Assembly: GCA_963921825.1 (NCBI GenBank)
Contig: OY997588.1
Location: 9,686,001-9,750,000 of the forward strand
Length of the DNA: 64,000 nucleotides
From: Erodium maritimum
Taxonomy: Eukaryota; Streptophyta; Magnoliopsida; Geraniales; Geraniaceae
Reading direction: 5' to 3'
Shown: piece after piece, positions 1-12,757 of the stretch
Position numbering within the stretch: the first letter of the stretch is position 1
Layout of the letters: each line of letters opens with the position of its first letter
The notes under the pieces: generated by a model
The model's database searches: none
What the model was told of the DNA's origin: nothing
Seen by the model: only the letters and a program-made list of their open reading frames with translations
Translations under genes and position numbers: made by a program

Positions 1-483
1 TGAACTCATATTTGGAGCATATTGATCTCTTGAGCTTTCCCCCCCTGTTTTCCACTATGATCCCATGATATTAGGGTCTTATATATCTGCTTTTGCATGT
101 TACTCTTGTTCCAATTCGTATTTTGGGTTGGACACTGCTTTTACCCTTGATTAATATATTACTTCGCGTTCTTTCAAAAATAATAATAATGATATTTAAC
201 ACTCAATATCTTTATTTTATATAAAAAATAGAGAGAACAATTATTTTATTATTTCGACACATTTTTAATAGAATTAATAGAGATGTATTAAAAAAGTTTT
301 GAGACGCCGATTTATTTCACTTAAAATATCAAGATAATGATATATTCAAATATGAAACTAAAAACATTTTTCTTACTAATTTTCTTTTTAAGCCGATAAA
401 TTATTTATACCCCTGAACAAAAATGTATTTCTTATAATAGTAATTTTTAAAATACCACTATAAAACTCTCTCTCAAATAGTTC
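1..483. other. AT-rich intergenic DNA, no gene seen
   Basis: AT-rich sequence with short homopolymer tracts and no reading frame that resembles a protein. I see no promoter, RNA gene or repeat that I can support here. Confidence 0.5.
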
Positions 484-1410
484 TTCCAAAACCTAGATGC
501 CTTATCTTTTTTCTATTGCTTCTGGTAGTTATCGAGACTCCGGTCATGAGGCTGTCAGTAAGGCTCTCTCATGTCTGCTCCGTTTTCCTTTTCTCTCACC
601 TCCTCGGGTCAACGTCACGCTCCTCCGCCTCGCACCTCCAACCAAGCCCCTCTGTCCACGCTCCTCCTTCGTCGCCGTCTTCCTCCTGTTACTCCCCGTC
701 CGCATATTACTCTTTCTCATCCGCCCTACCTTTAAGTCGGTCAGATCTACCGGCTTGGTCCTGCCGACGCCGTCCACTTTCCTCCCCCCGTTTCGTTCTC
801 AGCTTTTAACGACGAAGGTTGGCCGCAAGCCTCTCATCCCTTGCTTGTCGTCGAGGATCCTAGTCGCGAGTCTCAACATTTAATTTTTGGTTGTTTTGGG
901 TATGATTTTTGTAAACTATGTGTTAATATGGGCGAAATGGGTATTCGTGGGTACCCATATGGGTATTGGATAGAAATGGGTAAGACAAATATGGGTAAGT
1001 AATGGGTTTTGGGTGGATATGGGGATTTAGAAATGACAAATGGGTAGAAATGGGTATTAGTATATTCGCCCATACCCGCCCATTTGCCATCCCTACGCAC
1101 CGCCAGAGCTCCGACCAACTTGGGGTGGTGGTTTATGTGTTTTCTTTGTTGTTTTTGTTTGCTTTTTGTAAGTTCCCTCTGCCTTAATGTCATCGTCAAA
1201 AGCTCGATCATCTTTCCCGGCGGATCTCCGACAGGTATGGTCGTTGCCTCTAGTGACGTGTCCGATCAACTCTCTCTTTCAGCGGATCCCACCGAATCGT
1301 CGAGAAGAAAGACCGACCGTGTAGTATTCCTATCCAAACATCCTTTGCGGTTATTTATTCGTGGTTCAAGCCAAAAACTCCAGAGCACTCAAATTACCCC
1401 TAGATAAGGT
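484..1410 (+). repeat. Non-autonomous LINE-like retroposon relic
   Basis: This stretch is rich in C and T, with serine/proline/arginine-rich frames that do not resemble a conserved protein. Its 3' part (about 1225-1345) is recognisably related, by eye, to the reverse complement of 19960-20055: both contain a block reading roughly GGTCGTTGCCTCTAGTGACG, then a CGGATC segment and then GAAGACCGACC. In both places a T-rich stretch (TTTGTTGTTTTTGTTTGC and similar) comes first. Two dispersed copies of the same non-protein sequence indicate a repeat family. A block of repeated ATGGGTA-type units at about 925-1097, with inverted copies at its ends (CCCATACCCGCCCAT), looks like a small insertion inside it. 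The outer boundaries are approximate. Confidence 0.45.
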
Positions 1411-1610
1411 CTCAGTCTGAGACTAATTCACATCATTTAAGGTCGTCTGGATGGATGTTTAGACGATGTCTCACACTTTTGTTATTCGATTTAGGGCTAT
1501 ACAATTCGAGAATTGAGAGGTATCATCTCGCTGGCCGTCTTTCGAGATTTCGATGAGATGACCGATTGATGCAACGCTTTTATTATATTGTGAAAAAGTT
1601 TTTATTATTA

Positions 1611-3083
1611 AGGGATAATTCCACATCAGTACCCTAAAACTTTCATTTTTCATTTAGAGTACCTTAACACTTTTTTGTGCCACCTCAGTACCCTAAATTT
1701 TCATTTATTCCAATTTCATACCCGACGTTAACTTTCCATCCATTTTTGGATGGAAAAACGTCATGTGCTTGGCACATGACCATGTCTTTTGTAATAATAC
1801 CTAATATACCCTTAGGTAGTTTAAAACCTAGTTTTACATCAACTACCTTTTCATTTCAGATCAACCTTCACTTACCCTTTCTCTCCCCCAGCCGCACACC
1901 ACACCACCTCCTTTCTTCTAAAAACTAATCTGACTCAAAACTTTTTACTTCTCTTGTGGCTGAGGTTAGAGGTGGCGGCGGCGAGCTCGTGGTGCGGAGA
2001 CGGCGGCGGCAAGCTCGTGTGATTGAAGCAAGTCCACGGCCTCAGAGCTCCATCCCTCACGCAGATCTGGTGCACCGAGCCTTCCCGATTCTGTCGCCGC
2101 CACCTTTGTAGATCTGGTGACTCCTCCGTTGGAGCCTCGCCGTGGAAGAATATTCGCAGTCCAACAAAGCCGGGTTGGGGTTTGCAGAGGTCGGCGATGA
2201 TGAACACGCCGCCGCTCCAGATCAGTGTTTAGTACTTCGTCCCCAACACGATCTACATCTCCGGCGAGCTTAGGTAAGGGGTCGACAACCTGAATCTTAC
2301 GAAGGAAGAGAAGAGCCCGAGTGCTTCATGTTCTATGTTCATTTGGCTTTAGGAATTTATGTGTATGTCTGCAATTTTGCTCTATTTCATGTACTGGAAT
2401 TTGGGTGGAGTTTAGGGAAATTCGTTGTACTGATTCAGGATTTCAGGGAAATGTATATTACCGCAAGTACTTACGATTTTGATTTGAAATTTTGGTTTAT
2501 GGATACAAATTCTTACGTTGATGTTTTTAGATTCATTTTGTATCTCACACGAATGTTTTCTGTTTTTTGATGGATTGGATCATAGATTTTAGGCTTACAA
2601 AGATGGGTACTAAAACGGAAGTACGAGAAAATTAGTAAAAAATCAATCAGAAAAAAACAAAAAGTAATGAAAATTCAATTTTTTAAAAATAAAATGATCT
2701 TTTATAAAACTGGTTTTAAAAAAAGTAAAAAATATTTTTTATAAATAAAAGTGTTTTTAAAGTAAAAAATTATTTTAAATCAAAACTATTTGTTTTTCAA
2801 ATTAATAAATTTATTTTTTAAAATTAAAATATGAATTTTTATTTAACAAAATTATTTTTATATAATAAATTTTTTGATTCAATGGCATGAGCTTGAAAAT
2901 TGGATTGTTGGTGAGGGGTATTATTGTCATTTTACCTATTGTGGATGGAAAATCAGATGGAAAGTTAACGGTGGGTACTAAAATGGAATAAATGAAAGTT
3001 TAGGGTACTGAGATGGCACAAAAAATGTTAGGTACTCTAAATGAAAAATGAAAATTTTAGGGTACTGATGTAGAATTATCTCT
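1611..3083. mobile_element. Long-TIR DNA transposon, Pack-type candidate
   Basis: The ends are inverted repeats of roughly 130 bp. The left one begins AGGGATAATTCCACATCAGT at 1611. The right one is its near-perfect reverse complement and ends at 3083. Both contain the repeated phrase GTACCCTAAA and a CTTTCATTT block. The element is flanked by ATTATTA at 1604-1610 and again at 3084-3090 (8 bp if the adjoining T is counted), which is a target-site duplication. The middle (about 1960-2570) has a GC-rich segment and an exon-like block followed by GTAAGG, unlike the AT-rich rest, so it may be captured host sequence. No transposase is visible. Long TIRs with a duplication of this size fit a Mutator-like or hAT-like origin. 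The element ends 208 bp before the R3H gene's start codon. Confidence 0.75.
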
Positions 3084-3291
3084 ATTATTAACTAAGTTTC
3101 CTTAAAAAAAAAAAAACTCTCACCAATATCACGTAATTATTTCCAATTCCAGGTATGAAATGGCCCAAAACAAAACGATGTAGTTCGAAAGCGTTCAGGC
3201 ATCTGAAGATAACTTGTGGTTTTTCTTCAAACCCTTGTTCTTCCTCCTCTTCTCTGAAATATTTTTCCATCTTTTTGACTGGAACTTCAGA

Positions 3292-6200
3292 ATGACAATG
3301 ACCCAATTCGCCATGGTAATCTCTCTCCCCGTCGCTTCAATTTTGTACTTCAGTTCCTCTCTATTTGTATTTGTTTTCTGCTGGAGATTGCAATTAGGCA
3401 TTTTTTCTCCCACTTACACTGGTGATTAGTTTTTTTGGGGGATTTGTGGGTATTGATTAATTTTTGTTTATCTCTTAATTTTTCGAATTTAATCCTTAAT
3501 TTCGTCAATTGTTTTCTGGAGAATTGGCTACCATCCAGCAAAAGTTTCAAACTTTCCAGTTTTGGGGTATTAATGTTAATGAACTCGCAGGTGGAGGAGT
3601 TGGCATCTCTTGTCAAGGACAATTTTCCTTGCAAACATCTTATTCTCTCAGTGGAGAAGGCATTAGTTGACTTCCTTCAGGATGATACCAGGTATCTGTT
3701 TACTCTATAGAATTGCTGTTCAAGTTACTAGTTGTAAAGGAGGGATTTTTTTGTATGTAATGCAAATAAAAGTACTAGATTGCTAGTAACAGAGTTGATA
3801 ATGTAGGCAGTAACCTATCATTAAACCCCTTCGCTGTCCAACTGCATCTGGATCATAAGGAAAATGATTTTATCAAATCCATGATCTCTGCACTGGCAAG
3901 AGATTCCTTCATGCTTTGTGGTGATCTTTTTAACCATCTGTTTTTGGGGTGTTTCTCTTTACTGCTTTTGGCATTATTTTTCTATTGTTGCTGCAAATTC
4001 TTGTTATTTTTATGTACGGGGTTAAGGTTTATTGGCTTAATCTGTTTTGAGTCTTTCACTGATGTGTACTTACATAAACTTGTGTCTTATTGCAGCTCAG
4101 ATGGGGTATTAGAGCTGGAACCTATGAATTCTTACAACCGTCTTCTCTTGCACCGTCTGGCAGACATATTTGGGTATTGTTTTGTACACTATTATTTACC
4201 TTTAAGCGATGTTTAGGGTGCTTTTGGTTCTTTTATTTTATGTTAATCGTAGTAAAATTTTTATTGTCCTACCTAATGCTATTTGAGTTATAATGGTGCT
4301 TGCCTGGTCATGGCAGATTTGCCCATGAATCGATTGGTGAAGGAGATGATCGGCACATACTCTTAGAGCGATGCCCAGAGACATCAGTGTATATATACTA
4401 AGCTCTGAACTAGATTTTGTTGATGATTACTTTCACTTGCACCTGCTTGTATATATATTATGTTATATCCTCACATGATGAAAGACTTAACCCTATGACA
4501 TTTTGATGGACACTTGTATATGCACTCAGTTGTTGCCTCAGAATTGTGTTTGCATTTTCTGAGAGTATGCCTCTTTCATTTTTAACATTTGAAATTTCCA
4601 GTCTTGATTCTTTGTTCATTATTATGAGAAAACAAATAGTTCATAAGTCATTCTTATTGCTTTCTCTTGATTGGAGAGCGTTCCGAAGACTGTTGTGAAG
4701 ATTGATTTTGCTTAAGGTGAAAGTGATTGTTTGATATGGTTGCGTGTTATATGAGGAGGTGGTTGTTTCCTAGACTAGAAGTTCAGGATCATATCATTGC
4801 AGTGGTAAGGCTGTACAAGAAGAAAAGAGCTAAGATTTATATCTATATTGAGCAAGACATTGCTGTGACTTTTAAGGGTTATCAGTTCTATCTGGTGGTA
4901 AGGAGAATATGTGAGAGCAGATTTGTGAGCGATCCAATCATATAAGTTGTTTATGGAAAAGTACCTTGTACTGAAGTATGTTTTGGGGTATATAAGTTTA
5001 TTTTTTGTTAATTAAAAATGACTTTATCAGTACTTTAATCAATTATCAGAGATTTCTGTTGGATCTTTCTTGTGAATGATTCAATTTGATAGTTATGTAG
5101 TTTTCTGACTATGCAATCATATCTTTAGTTAGCACTTTTGTAGGAAGAGTTTGGACATTTCATGAATTTTGTACCTGACCCAGAAGAGTAGTGGCTCTTT
5201 GATTTTTTTTTGAAGCATCTTTAAAGATCATTGTGTAACCATATTTGCTACACTATTAACTGACATGTATCCAGGAAATGTTGAACATTGCTGGAAATTA
5301 TGATGTTAAAAACTTGATTTTGTAACATGACTCACGCAAATTTATGATATAAGACCTAGTATGCTGCTCAAAGCAATCAGTTAACTTTCAGCTCAAGCTT
5401 AATCCTCATTAGCCATCAACTATTTTTGATGAATCCAGCGCAACCACTGTCTTGTTCTAGTGTTTTGATAATTTTCTATTCTTCTCAAACCATAATTCTA
5501 AGGAATTAGCAATCGTGGTGCTCTGTAAATCAAGAACATATTTTTGTTTATATGTTGGTTTCATTGACAAATGACAATCACTGAAAGTACGTGTACTGTT
5601 TAAAGTTGTTGAAGTTTGGTATAGCATCTATTCTGGTCTCTGCACGGCGAGTTATCATTAGAGCTGGAAATTTGTTGATATTGTTGTTGGGCTGTGGAAA
5701 TTTACATTTATTATTCTTCCAGACCAAAACTAAATACTTATGCAATGCAAATTACCATTGTTTATGTACAGAGTGTTGCAATTGGTTTATACTTCATACG
5801 TACCTAAATAAGCTTATCCTTTTGAACAGACCTTCCATTCTTGTTGGTGATATTTTATGGCAGTATGACGATCCTGAATCTCTAACAACGTCACACCAAT
5901 TACTGAGGAGAAAAGAAGCTCCACCAGGTAAAGTCTCCACCATCCTTTGCAAAGCATTGATACATAAACAATAACGGAAAGATGATAGGGTATCACATAG
6001 GAGTTTGCCACTGAGACATGTGTATCAGATCGTGAAAATATTATCTTATTCAAATTATTCTTATTAATTCCAAATGATACACTTATAAAGCTCTTATAGG
6101 CTACTTAGCCTTGAGAGCCAAGTAGCTTGTCCTGAAGGCCATGTAAGCTTGGGTAATAAATTGTAAGAACTTGAAGACTATATCACAAGGTTCCTACTTC

Positions 6201-7383
6201 TGTGGCCCATAAAACTAGACTAAATAATTCACCAGACCAGTAAATATGAGTGTATCTGGCCAACTAGCTAACATTTTTGTATGATTTTAGAAAACTAAAA
6301 TTGCATCATAATAATCATGTTTGTTGTTAACCTTTAATCTATGTACTATAATCATTTTGCTGAACATGGTTCCACTTTCTAATTCATAGTATTATCAGCC
6401 TTTATCTGTCTGCTTCCATATTTTGAAATTATAGCTATTGTCTAATCTTTTCCCTATTCCCTCCTCTCTAGTAATAGTCCCGGTGCTTAGTTTTCATGTG
6501 TCTGTAATCACTTCTTATGTAATGTTTGGAGAATGCTCCAAAATGGTATGCTAAGTATCCATTTTGTGTGAGTTTGGTATCCAAGCTTGAAATGAAATTC
6601 TGACTACTAAATTGGCATAGAATGGATACTTAGGGAACCATTTTGGAACATTCTTCAAATATTACCGAGGAAAGGATTACATCACATGTAAACTAAGCAC
6701 CGGACCTATTACTATAGAACAGCGTATATGCTGCTAAATAGAGTCTGTTTATGGTAAAGTAATAGCTTGTGCCTGTTCCAGTGTTGAAGACAACAACATC
6801 CTCTCTTCAAGATACCTATGAACAGAGAGAAGCAGCTTATTTGGCTGCACGGGAACGGATATTTTCAGCAGATGTGGGGGAGAGAAGAGAACCAGTGAAG
6901 CAGAAGCCAAGAAATGTTCCTGCAGCTGCCCGTCGAATGATTGCACATGCACTAGGCCAAAGAATCATAGCAAGCAATCAAAATGCAACACTTAGAACTT
7001 GTGGAGGAACTGAAGAACAGACCAAAGAATTGCATGGTCAAGACAGGGATAAAGCTGATTCAAACTCAGCCCTGGAAGATAATCAAGAAACACCTGTCCT
7101 CCAAGACAAAAATATAAGCTCACATGCTAAACCCAAAACCAAAAACGGTAACAGCCGTGCCGTGGTTACTGAAGGGAATGTTTCCAAAGGATCAGCTGAA
7201 AAGGGATGTTCAAATGTCAGCATATCACGAAATGGAAGGAATGGAACGAGTTTGAACAAGGACTCTTTGAAAGAAGAACATATGGGTGCAGCAAAGAGGA
7301 TGTTTGCTCTTGCTTTGGGAAGACAAGCTGCCAAAGATGGTCTTTTGAAAAACAGTGAAACTAAGCAAATGGACAGAGAATGA
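3292..7383 (+). CDS. R3H and SUZ domain nucleic-acid-binding protein
   Basis: Six coding exons fit consensus splice sites and phase: 3292-3315, 3591-3691, 4096-4173, 4317-4388, 5830-5927 and 6782-7383, giving 324 residues. Residues 10-100 form an R3H domain. It carries the characteristic Arg-x3-His in YNRLLLHRLAD, followed by FGFAHESIGEGDDRHILLE. A SUZ-type segment with core YEQREAAYLAARERIF follows at about residues 133-160. The tail is basic, low in complexity and probably disordered. R3H domains bind single-stranded nucleic acid and SUZ segments contribute RNA binding, so a cytoplasmic or nuclear RNA-binding role is inferred. Plants encode a small family with this R3H-SUZ layout. The start is the first ATG of the short first exon, and a second ATG two codons later is equally possible. 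A candidate poly(A) signal (AATAAA) lies near 7977. Confidence 0.85.
6471..6712. mobile_element. MITE in intron 5 of the R3H gene
   Basis: A 242-bp palindromic element. The left arm starts GTAATAGTCCCGGTGCTTAG and the right arm is its imperfect reverse complement, ending CACCGGACCTATTAC. The inverted similarity runs for about 100 bp inward and includes the shared phrase CCAAAATGGT. TA flanks both sides (6469-6470 and 6713-6714), consistent with a TA-target MITE. It lies wholly inside the 5928-6781 intron and has no coding capacity. Confidence 0.7.
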
Positions 7384-7985
7384 TGGTTGGTTAACTTCCA
7401 AGCTTTTGCAACTGAGTTTCTTCTTCTGTTCCATTATTATGCTGTGATAGAAGCTTTCAGGGTTTTGCCTCCCCCAGCAACAAGATTCAATGGGAAGAGG
7501 TTTTGATGATATTGTTCGAAGATTAGTGACTTGAGAGCAAAGAACCCAAGGGTACCATGGCTACGAAGTGAAGAACCCAAGGGTGTTAGCATGGCAGGGC
7601 ATTTTTATTTCTTTAGTGCCTGTTGCTGGATAACCTTGTAGCTGACCCTTAAGAGAAGCTATACCATGTCTGTGAGTGTGGAATTTGGTGGTGAAAGTCG
7701 TGTTTGTGGCTCTGAAAACTACTCTTTTGCCGTCAAGGAAGTGTGACGAAACTGAACAAGGAATTTCTGCTGTTGAATTCGTATTGAGGTTGAAGAGTTG
7801 CTATGTTAGGAAGATAGTAATATTTATAGGGTTTTTAGCTCTCTTGTTTTCCTGTTTTTCTTAAGGTTATGTATGTGATCTGTATCTGCCATCATCTACA
7901 TCTTGTCAAGTTGTTAAAAGTAATGTATGGGGTAATGTTTTTGCTGGGATCTACACAACATTTAGAATTAGATGATAATAAAATT
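7384..7985 (+). other. Probable 3' UTR of the R3H gene
   Basis: The sequence after the TGA is non-coding, moderately AT-rich and free of repeats until an AATAAA hexamer near 7977. It is best read as the 3' UTR and poly(A) region. A 62-codon frame at 7676 has no family resemblance and is not annotated. Confidence 0.45.
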
Positions 7986-7989
7986 GTTA

Positions 7990-9040
7990 TGATGCAACAG
8001 CTGAAAGTAATTACAGGTTGAAATGATGTTCTTCAAGGCATTTTGCTCCCAATCACCAAATCTCAGACTCAGTAATAGGTAAGAATACAAATCAGTAATT
8101 GGTCGATCATGCATCCAACTTGACCTTTTTTTTCTTCTTCACAACCAACAGCTGTTCTGCTTGATCTCAACTCGTGTTAGTGACAGAATTAACATTTGTG
8201 ATAGAGTTCAACAAGGTTAATGAATAGGGGTGCTCACTGGTATTTGTGGGTATTGGAGATAGTAAAAATTATATATTGTCAATTAGTTATTATTACGTAT
8301 CTAAATATATGTCAAATTACAAATATACAAAGCTCTTGATGTCATGTTAAGAGATTCAGTTAGGAGAGATTAGATTATGATGAATAGTTAAATTCATTAT
8401 GAGAATTATATAAGAAGAATAACAAAACAATTGGTGACTGAAAAAGAGGAATATGTAAGACTTGTAGGTGGTGCTTGAGAATTAAATTAAGTTTGGCATA
8501 CTCTATAAGTATGGTATTGGGGAAGTATTTGCTCTCAGAAATTGTGTTTGTACCATAGATTGTACGGACTTTGCATCTATTTCTTTTGTCTATTGTGTAT
8601 TTCTTCATTACATTGGTTGCTTAGCTGTAAAAAGAAATATTGACAGCATTAAAACTGTTCATACCTTACATAATAATTTTTATACCGGTAGAAATTTTAT
8701 CAAAATGTTTTTTTTTAATTATTTTTACATTGATCATAATCTTCTTTTCTATGCAACAATTCTTTGTCTCTAACAATGAGAAGTGCGTATATGGTGAAAC
8801 TAGTCCATTATGAGCATTATGGCTCTAGCAATATATAGACATTCAAAAGGTTAGGCTCAGTTTTTAAATAACTATTTGGAGAAAACGAATCTTCTTTTAT
8901 TGAGTAGGACACGAGATTATCATATAAAATAAACTGTCTAACTTAAAATGGATAAAGCAAACACAAAATAGTGGATAGCGTTATAACTGGTCTTAATATC
9001 TTGGGACCCAAAACAGTTAAGGCGATAAAAAAAACAAAAG
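7990..9040. other. Intergenic AT-rich DNA, nothing recognised
   Basis: About 1 kb without a frame resembling a protein, without clear inverted repeats and without an RNA gene. I see nothing supportable in it. Confidence 0.45.
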
Positions 9041-9043
9041 TGG

Positions 9044-10348
9044 ATAGAAATTTGTTGGATTAAAGTAAGATTTGAGAGAGAGGGTCTCTGACCTCTCTCT
9101 AGAATCCTCTTTTTCCTCTTTCACCGCCCCTCCACCTCTAACCCTAATCTCCGTCGACGGCTCTTAGGGTCATCTCGATCTTGGAAATCGCAAGTAGTGG
9201 ACTCATCCTCCTCCACTTTCTTACCCCTCTCCTCTTTTCCTCCTCCCCGTTCTTCTCCGGTGAAATGCGATGGTTCGCTCTCCTCGTCGTCAGTGGCCTC
9301 TACACAGATCCGGTCGTGGGACGTCCTTCTCGGTGGTAGATCGATGCGGATCCGTTAGCCCCTGCCTTGTTCGTGCTGAGGTTGGCTCGTCGTTGTTTCT
9401 TCGCCGCTTTGGGGGTTGGGGCGTGTCGGCTCCGAGCGTAGGACGCCTTTCCTCACATGCTAAGGTGAGGATTGTCGTGGATTTAGTCACCCTCGCCGTC
9501 ATGTTGGTTGCTCCACCGGTGTAGCTACGGTGGTGGTTTCCTCTTCAGATCTCGATGAGTTCTCCAGATCTGGTCGTGGGTCAAGCTTCCTTCTTCGCGG
9601 AGGATCCTTGCGTTTATGGCGAATCTAATGTTGGGAAGGTTTCCTTCCCAACCGTCGCTGCTCCGCCCATAGATCTTCAGATATGGGCTTCCTCTAAACG
9701 AGCTTCTCTCTGCGAGTTCGAAGGTAAGGTTCTCCCCCTCCCTCTGCTTTTTCTGGGTTGTCTTCTCTTTCCCATTGCTTCAATTTTCCGATCGGGCTTC
9801 CCATCTTCTCGTACTCGTTGAGGTACGGGCTCGCCGGTTTTATGGTGTTGGCCGCCGGCAAGTCTTTGGAGCATCGAGCCTCTAGAACCCTTTCGCGATT
9901 CTTGTTTAGCTAAATGGGTTCAGGTATTTATCTATCGGATTAGACTCTACCGTCAGTAGTGCTGGCCACCGACACTTGAGCAGGGAGTTGTTTTAGTCCC
10001 AACAAAGCTTAGGTAGGGTATTTTTTGGTTATTGTGACAATCTTTTGTTGGAGCTTAATGGTGGAAAATATGGGTATGCTAGACCCCTAAATTATGCTTC
10101 AAGGTGGTAAAATCCGATGTTAGGCTTTAGTTTTTTTACTTGTTTTTTTTCTTTCTATTTGGTTGTTTCTTTGTATTTCTGTGGAATTTCTGGTTGTTTA
10201 TCAGATTGTATCTATAGCTCTTCTTCATCCCTGGTGTAAGGCTTTGGTTTCTTGAGATTCCATTAAGGAATGATCTGAGGTTGTATTCTCCTCCCCCGAT
10301 TTTTAATATATGCTTTGCTGATCAAAAAACAAAAACAAAAACAAAAGT
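9044..10348 (+). repeat. LINE-like retroposon with A-rich 3' tail
   Basis: The 5' part is a pyrimidine- and GC-rich leader with CCTAACCCTAATC-type sequence and no conserved protein. The 3' end reads TTTTAATATATGCTTTGCTG and then an A-rich tail (AAAAAACAAAAACAAAAAC), the usual 3' end of plant LINE-type copies. A possible target-site duplication is AAACAAAAGTG, seen just before about 9044 and again at the end of the tail near 10348, but A-richness makes this weak. The same TTTTAATATATGCT ending recurs at 58.6 kb. No reverse transcriptase is present, so it is a truncated or non-autonomous copy. Confidence 0.5.
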
Positions 10349-10349
10349 G

Positions 10350-10915
10350 CTCAAATTGCCGAACCACTCCACTGAAATATTCAGAAGGGGATACTGCGGT
10401 AGCGTCCAAGGACACCGATAAAAAAAGACCAAACTAGGAGCTAGGACAGAGCCGACCCATTTCCGGGATAGCTCTGAGGCGGACCGTGTACTCTCCCGGG
10501 TTTCCAACGTGCGTCGTCCTCCTTAGAATGATAAAAGCAGGGGTTCAAAATGCGAGAGTGCTGGCCACCGAGATGGTAGAAGAGTACCATACCAAAACTT
10601 GGTGGAACCACTGTCACCTTACCTCCAGTGGGGCGGTGTCGTTGGTCGACCCCCCACTAGACCACAAACTCCTCATTGACCGAGGCGAGGGTACTTGACA
10701 CCCCCCGTCGCTATATGGTTTTCTCCTATAGATCGAGTAGATCCCAATGAACCTTCATGTCTGCCCGACCCACAAATGGGTAAGATTACCAGATCCGACC
10801 CACAAGTAGGTGGGCCTACCAGACCCGACCCACAAATTTCGTATGAAACCAACTGAACATGGATTTATGAAAATGACATTGGCTCCAGACATTGTTGCAG
10901 AGCTCCAATTATGCC
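10350..10915. repeat. Unclassified repeat-like sequence with a 30-bp tandem motif
   Basis: The base composition is unlike the flanking AT-rich DNA. At about 10768-10842 a unit built around CCCGACCCACAAATGGGT and TACCAGA occurs three times in tandem with small changes. A CACCCCCC stretch at 10700 and the Copia gag relic just downstream suggest an old retroelement terminal or leader region. I found no matching second terminal repeat, so the class stays open. Confidence 0.35.
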
Positions 10916-10916
10916 A

Positions 10917-11288
10917 TTAAAGTTGGGTCCAAGTTCTCAAAATACTATCGCATTGAAGTCTGAATCGGACAATGGATTGTCTACAAGAGAAAGAGAATTC
11001 GCATGCCCTTTTGAGTGTTGAAGATATTGAGAAACAATTCTTACCATCCTTAGATAAATTATGCACTTCCATAAAAATTTGAGTATTCTGTGCATTACTT
11101 ACAATTCCATAAGCGGTGACAAGTGCGGCCCATGCTCCAGCTGAAGTTTTAGCACCCGTCGGACGTTGATAACAGTATGTAGATATGAAAGAGAGGATCC
11201 ATGAGAAGAGCAACTGATCCTTTTGATACCATGAAATATATGTCAAATGGGAGACTAATGTGTTCTCTATAGTGGAATCAACCATCAT
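10917..11288 (-). pseudogene. Copia-type gag fragment
   Basis: The minus-strand frame has the landmarks of a plant Ty1/Copia gag N-terminal region: SWYQKDQLLFSWI, then GAKTSAGAWAALVTAYG, then VHNLSKDGKNCFSISS. No zinc knuckle, protease, integrase or RT follows in either direction. It is therefore an isolated relic rather than a gene. Confidence 0.65.
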
Positions 11289-11389
11289 TGGCGACGAAGC
11301 TGATGCGTTGGTGAGAGAAAATCATGCAGATCGAGCATTTTGAGGAGAGGCTGAAATTACAGCTTCCATGACAGATAAGTTTGAGATCC

Positions 11390-12754
11390 TATTAACTTCA
11401 TAGAAAATGATCGCTGGAAAATATGAGATGGTAGAATAGAGGAACTAGAAAATAAAGGTGATGTGGAATGTGTGGTAGTAGAAGATAGTGACAACGAGAC
11501 AGATGATTGAGAAGAAAAAGAACGAGCAACAACGGAAGATATAGCCTATTCGACCCCCGTTTCATCTTCTCTACAAAGAAAACCGATCTCCACCATCCTG
11601 ATGCGATGCTCACGTTTCAGGGTCAGGTGAAGAAGACGCGCAAGGTCGGCCTACAGCCGAGGAAGCCACGAGGCCAACCTCTGATCACCAGAGCCCTTCC
11701 CAGCACGGATTCTGCAGCCCTGAAGATAATGTTGCCTCACAAAAAAGTGTTCCTTCCACGGCCTTCTGGAGGAGGGGGGGCATAAGATCAGGTTTGCGAT
11801 AGAAGAAGTACCTCATTTAACTCCTAGGGCGGGGCCCCGATGGAGGGACCTCCGGAGACAACGTCAGATGACGTTGAAAAGATGTTCAGAGGGATGTCCT
11901 TAGATGAACTCGTCATCCCGGAGGATGACATCGAGGGAATGAATTCTCCTTTTGGCTTTGTCATGACCAACACTTTTATTAGGGGCCAAAAATACAGTGT
12001 GACAGCCTTAGGGAGTATTATGCGAGATCTTTGACAACTTTCTTTCTATGAAAGTCCGATTTATGGGAGATTGGGTCACCATTTTATTCTTTTATACGGA
12101 TAAGGAACTAAAGAAGGTGTTTGGAAAGCGAGCCAAGAAATGAGGTGATCGATAAGAGTATCGACGACAAGTTGGGTACTTGCATGGAAGCGGATACAAA
12201 CTATACAGAGCATGAGTAGGATCCGAGCATGTGTCCAAGTTAACCTAGCTCTGTCCCTCCATCATCAGCTCAACCTTACGCTCGGGGAACAAGGGATGCA
12301 AGCTAAAGATGCATATCATTTATAAGAGATTACCTGACTATTTTTATAACTATGGAAGGATATGACACATCGTCAAAGATGGAGGGATTTGGCATCAGAG
12401 CCCACACATAAAGGGAGTAGGATGACCACCTCATTGTCTCAAGATAGAGCATGGAACGTGACCAGGACTTAGGACGTGGTCAAGGGTAAGACCGGGGAAA
12501 GGAAGAAACAATGTCCCCCTGGATAGTTGCTTCCCCACCAGGTAATACTAGGTCGGGAAGCGTCCAGGAGGGGAAAACTTGGAGAGTGAAAGCGAAGCCA
12601 CCAATAGATGAAAGAAACCCACGCTTTACTGGGAAGAGGACGGAACCACACCCTTGAGCCCCGAAGACCCACCTAGTGGACAAGAGGAAAGTGACTTAGA
12701 CTTGGTGCAACATGCGAGGAACGGGAAACACCCTCGTTTATCCAAATGATGGAC
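11390..12754. other. Unrecognised, probably decayed repeat sequence
   Basis: There are several short frames (for example 11507-11785 and 11840-12034), but none resembles a family I know and stops interrupt each continuation. The composition is intermediate. The region lies between a Copia relic and a MITE and is most likely degraded mobile DNA. Confidence 0.3.
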
Positions 12755-12757
12755 TTA

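Noticed and set aside
497..883. 128-codon plus-strand frame
   Set aside because: Low-complexity Ser/Leu/Pro sequence in a retroposon-like block. No homologous fold is recognisable and no gene structure lies around it.
7676..7864. 62-codon frame downstream of the R3H gene
   Set aside because: It lies in the probable 3' UTR with no splice or homology support.
9270..9821. Two plus-strand frames of 84 and 88 codons
   Set aside because: They lie in the GC-rich leader of a LINE-like copy and resemble no protein.
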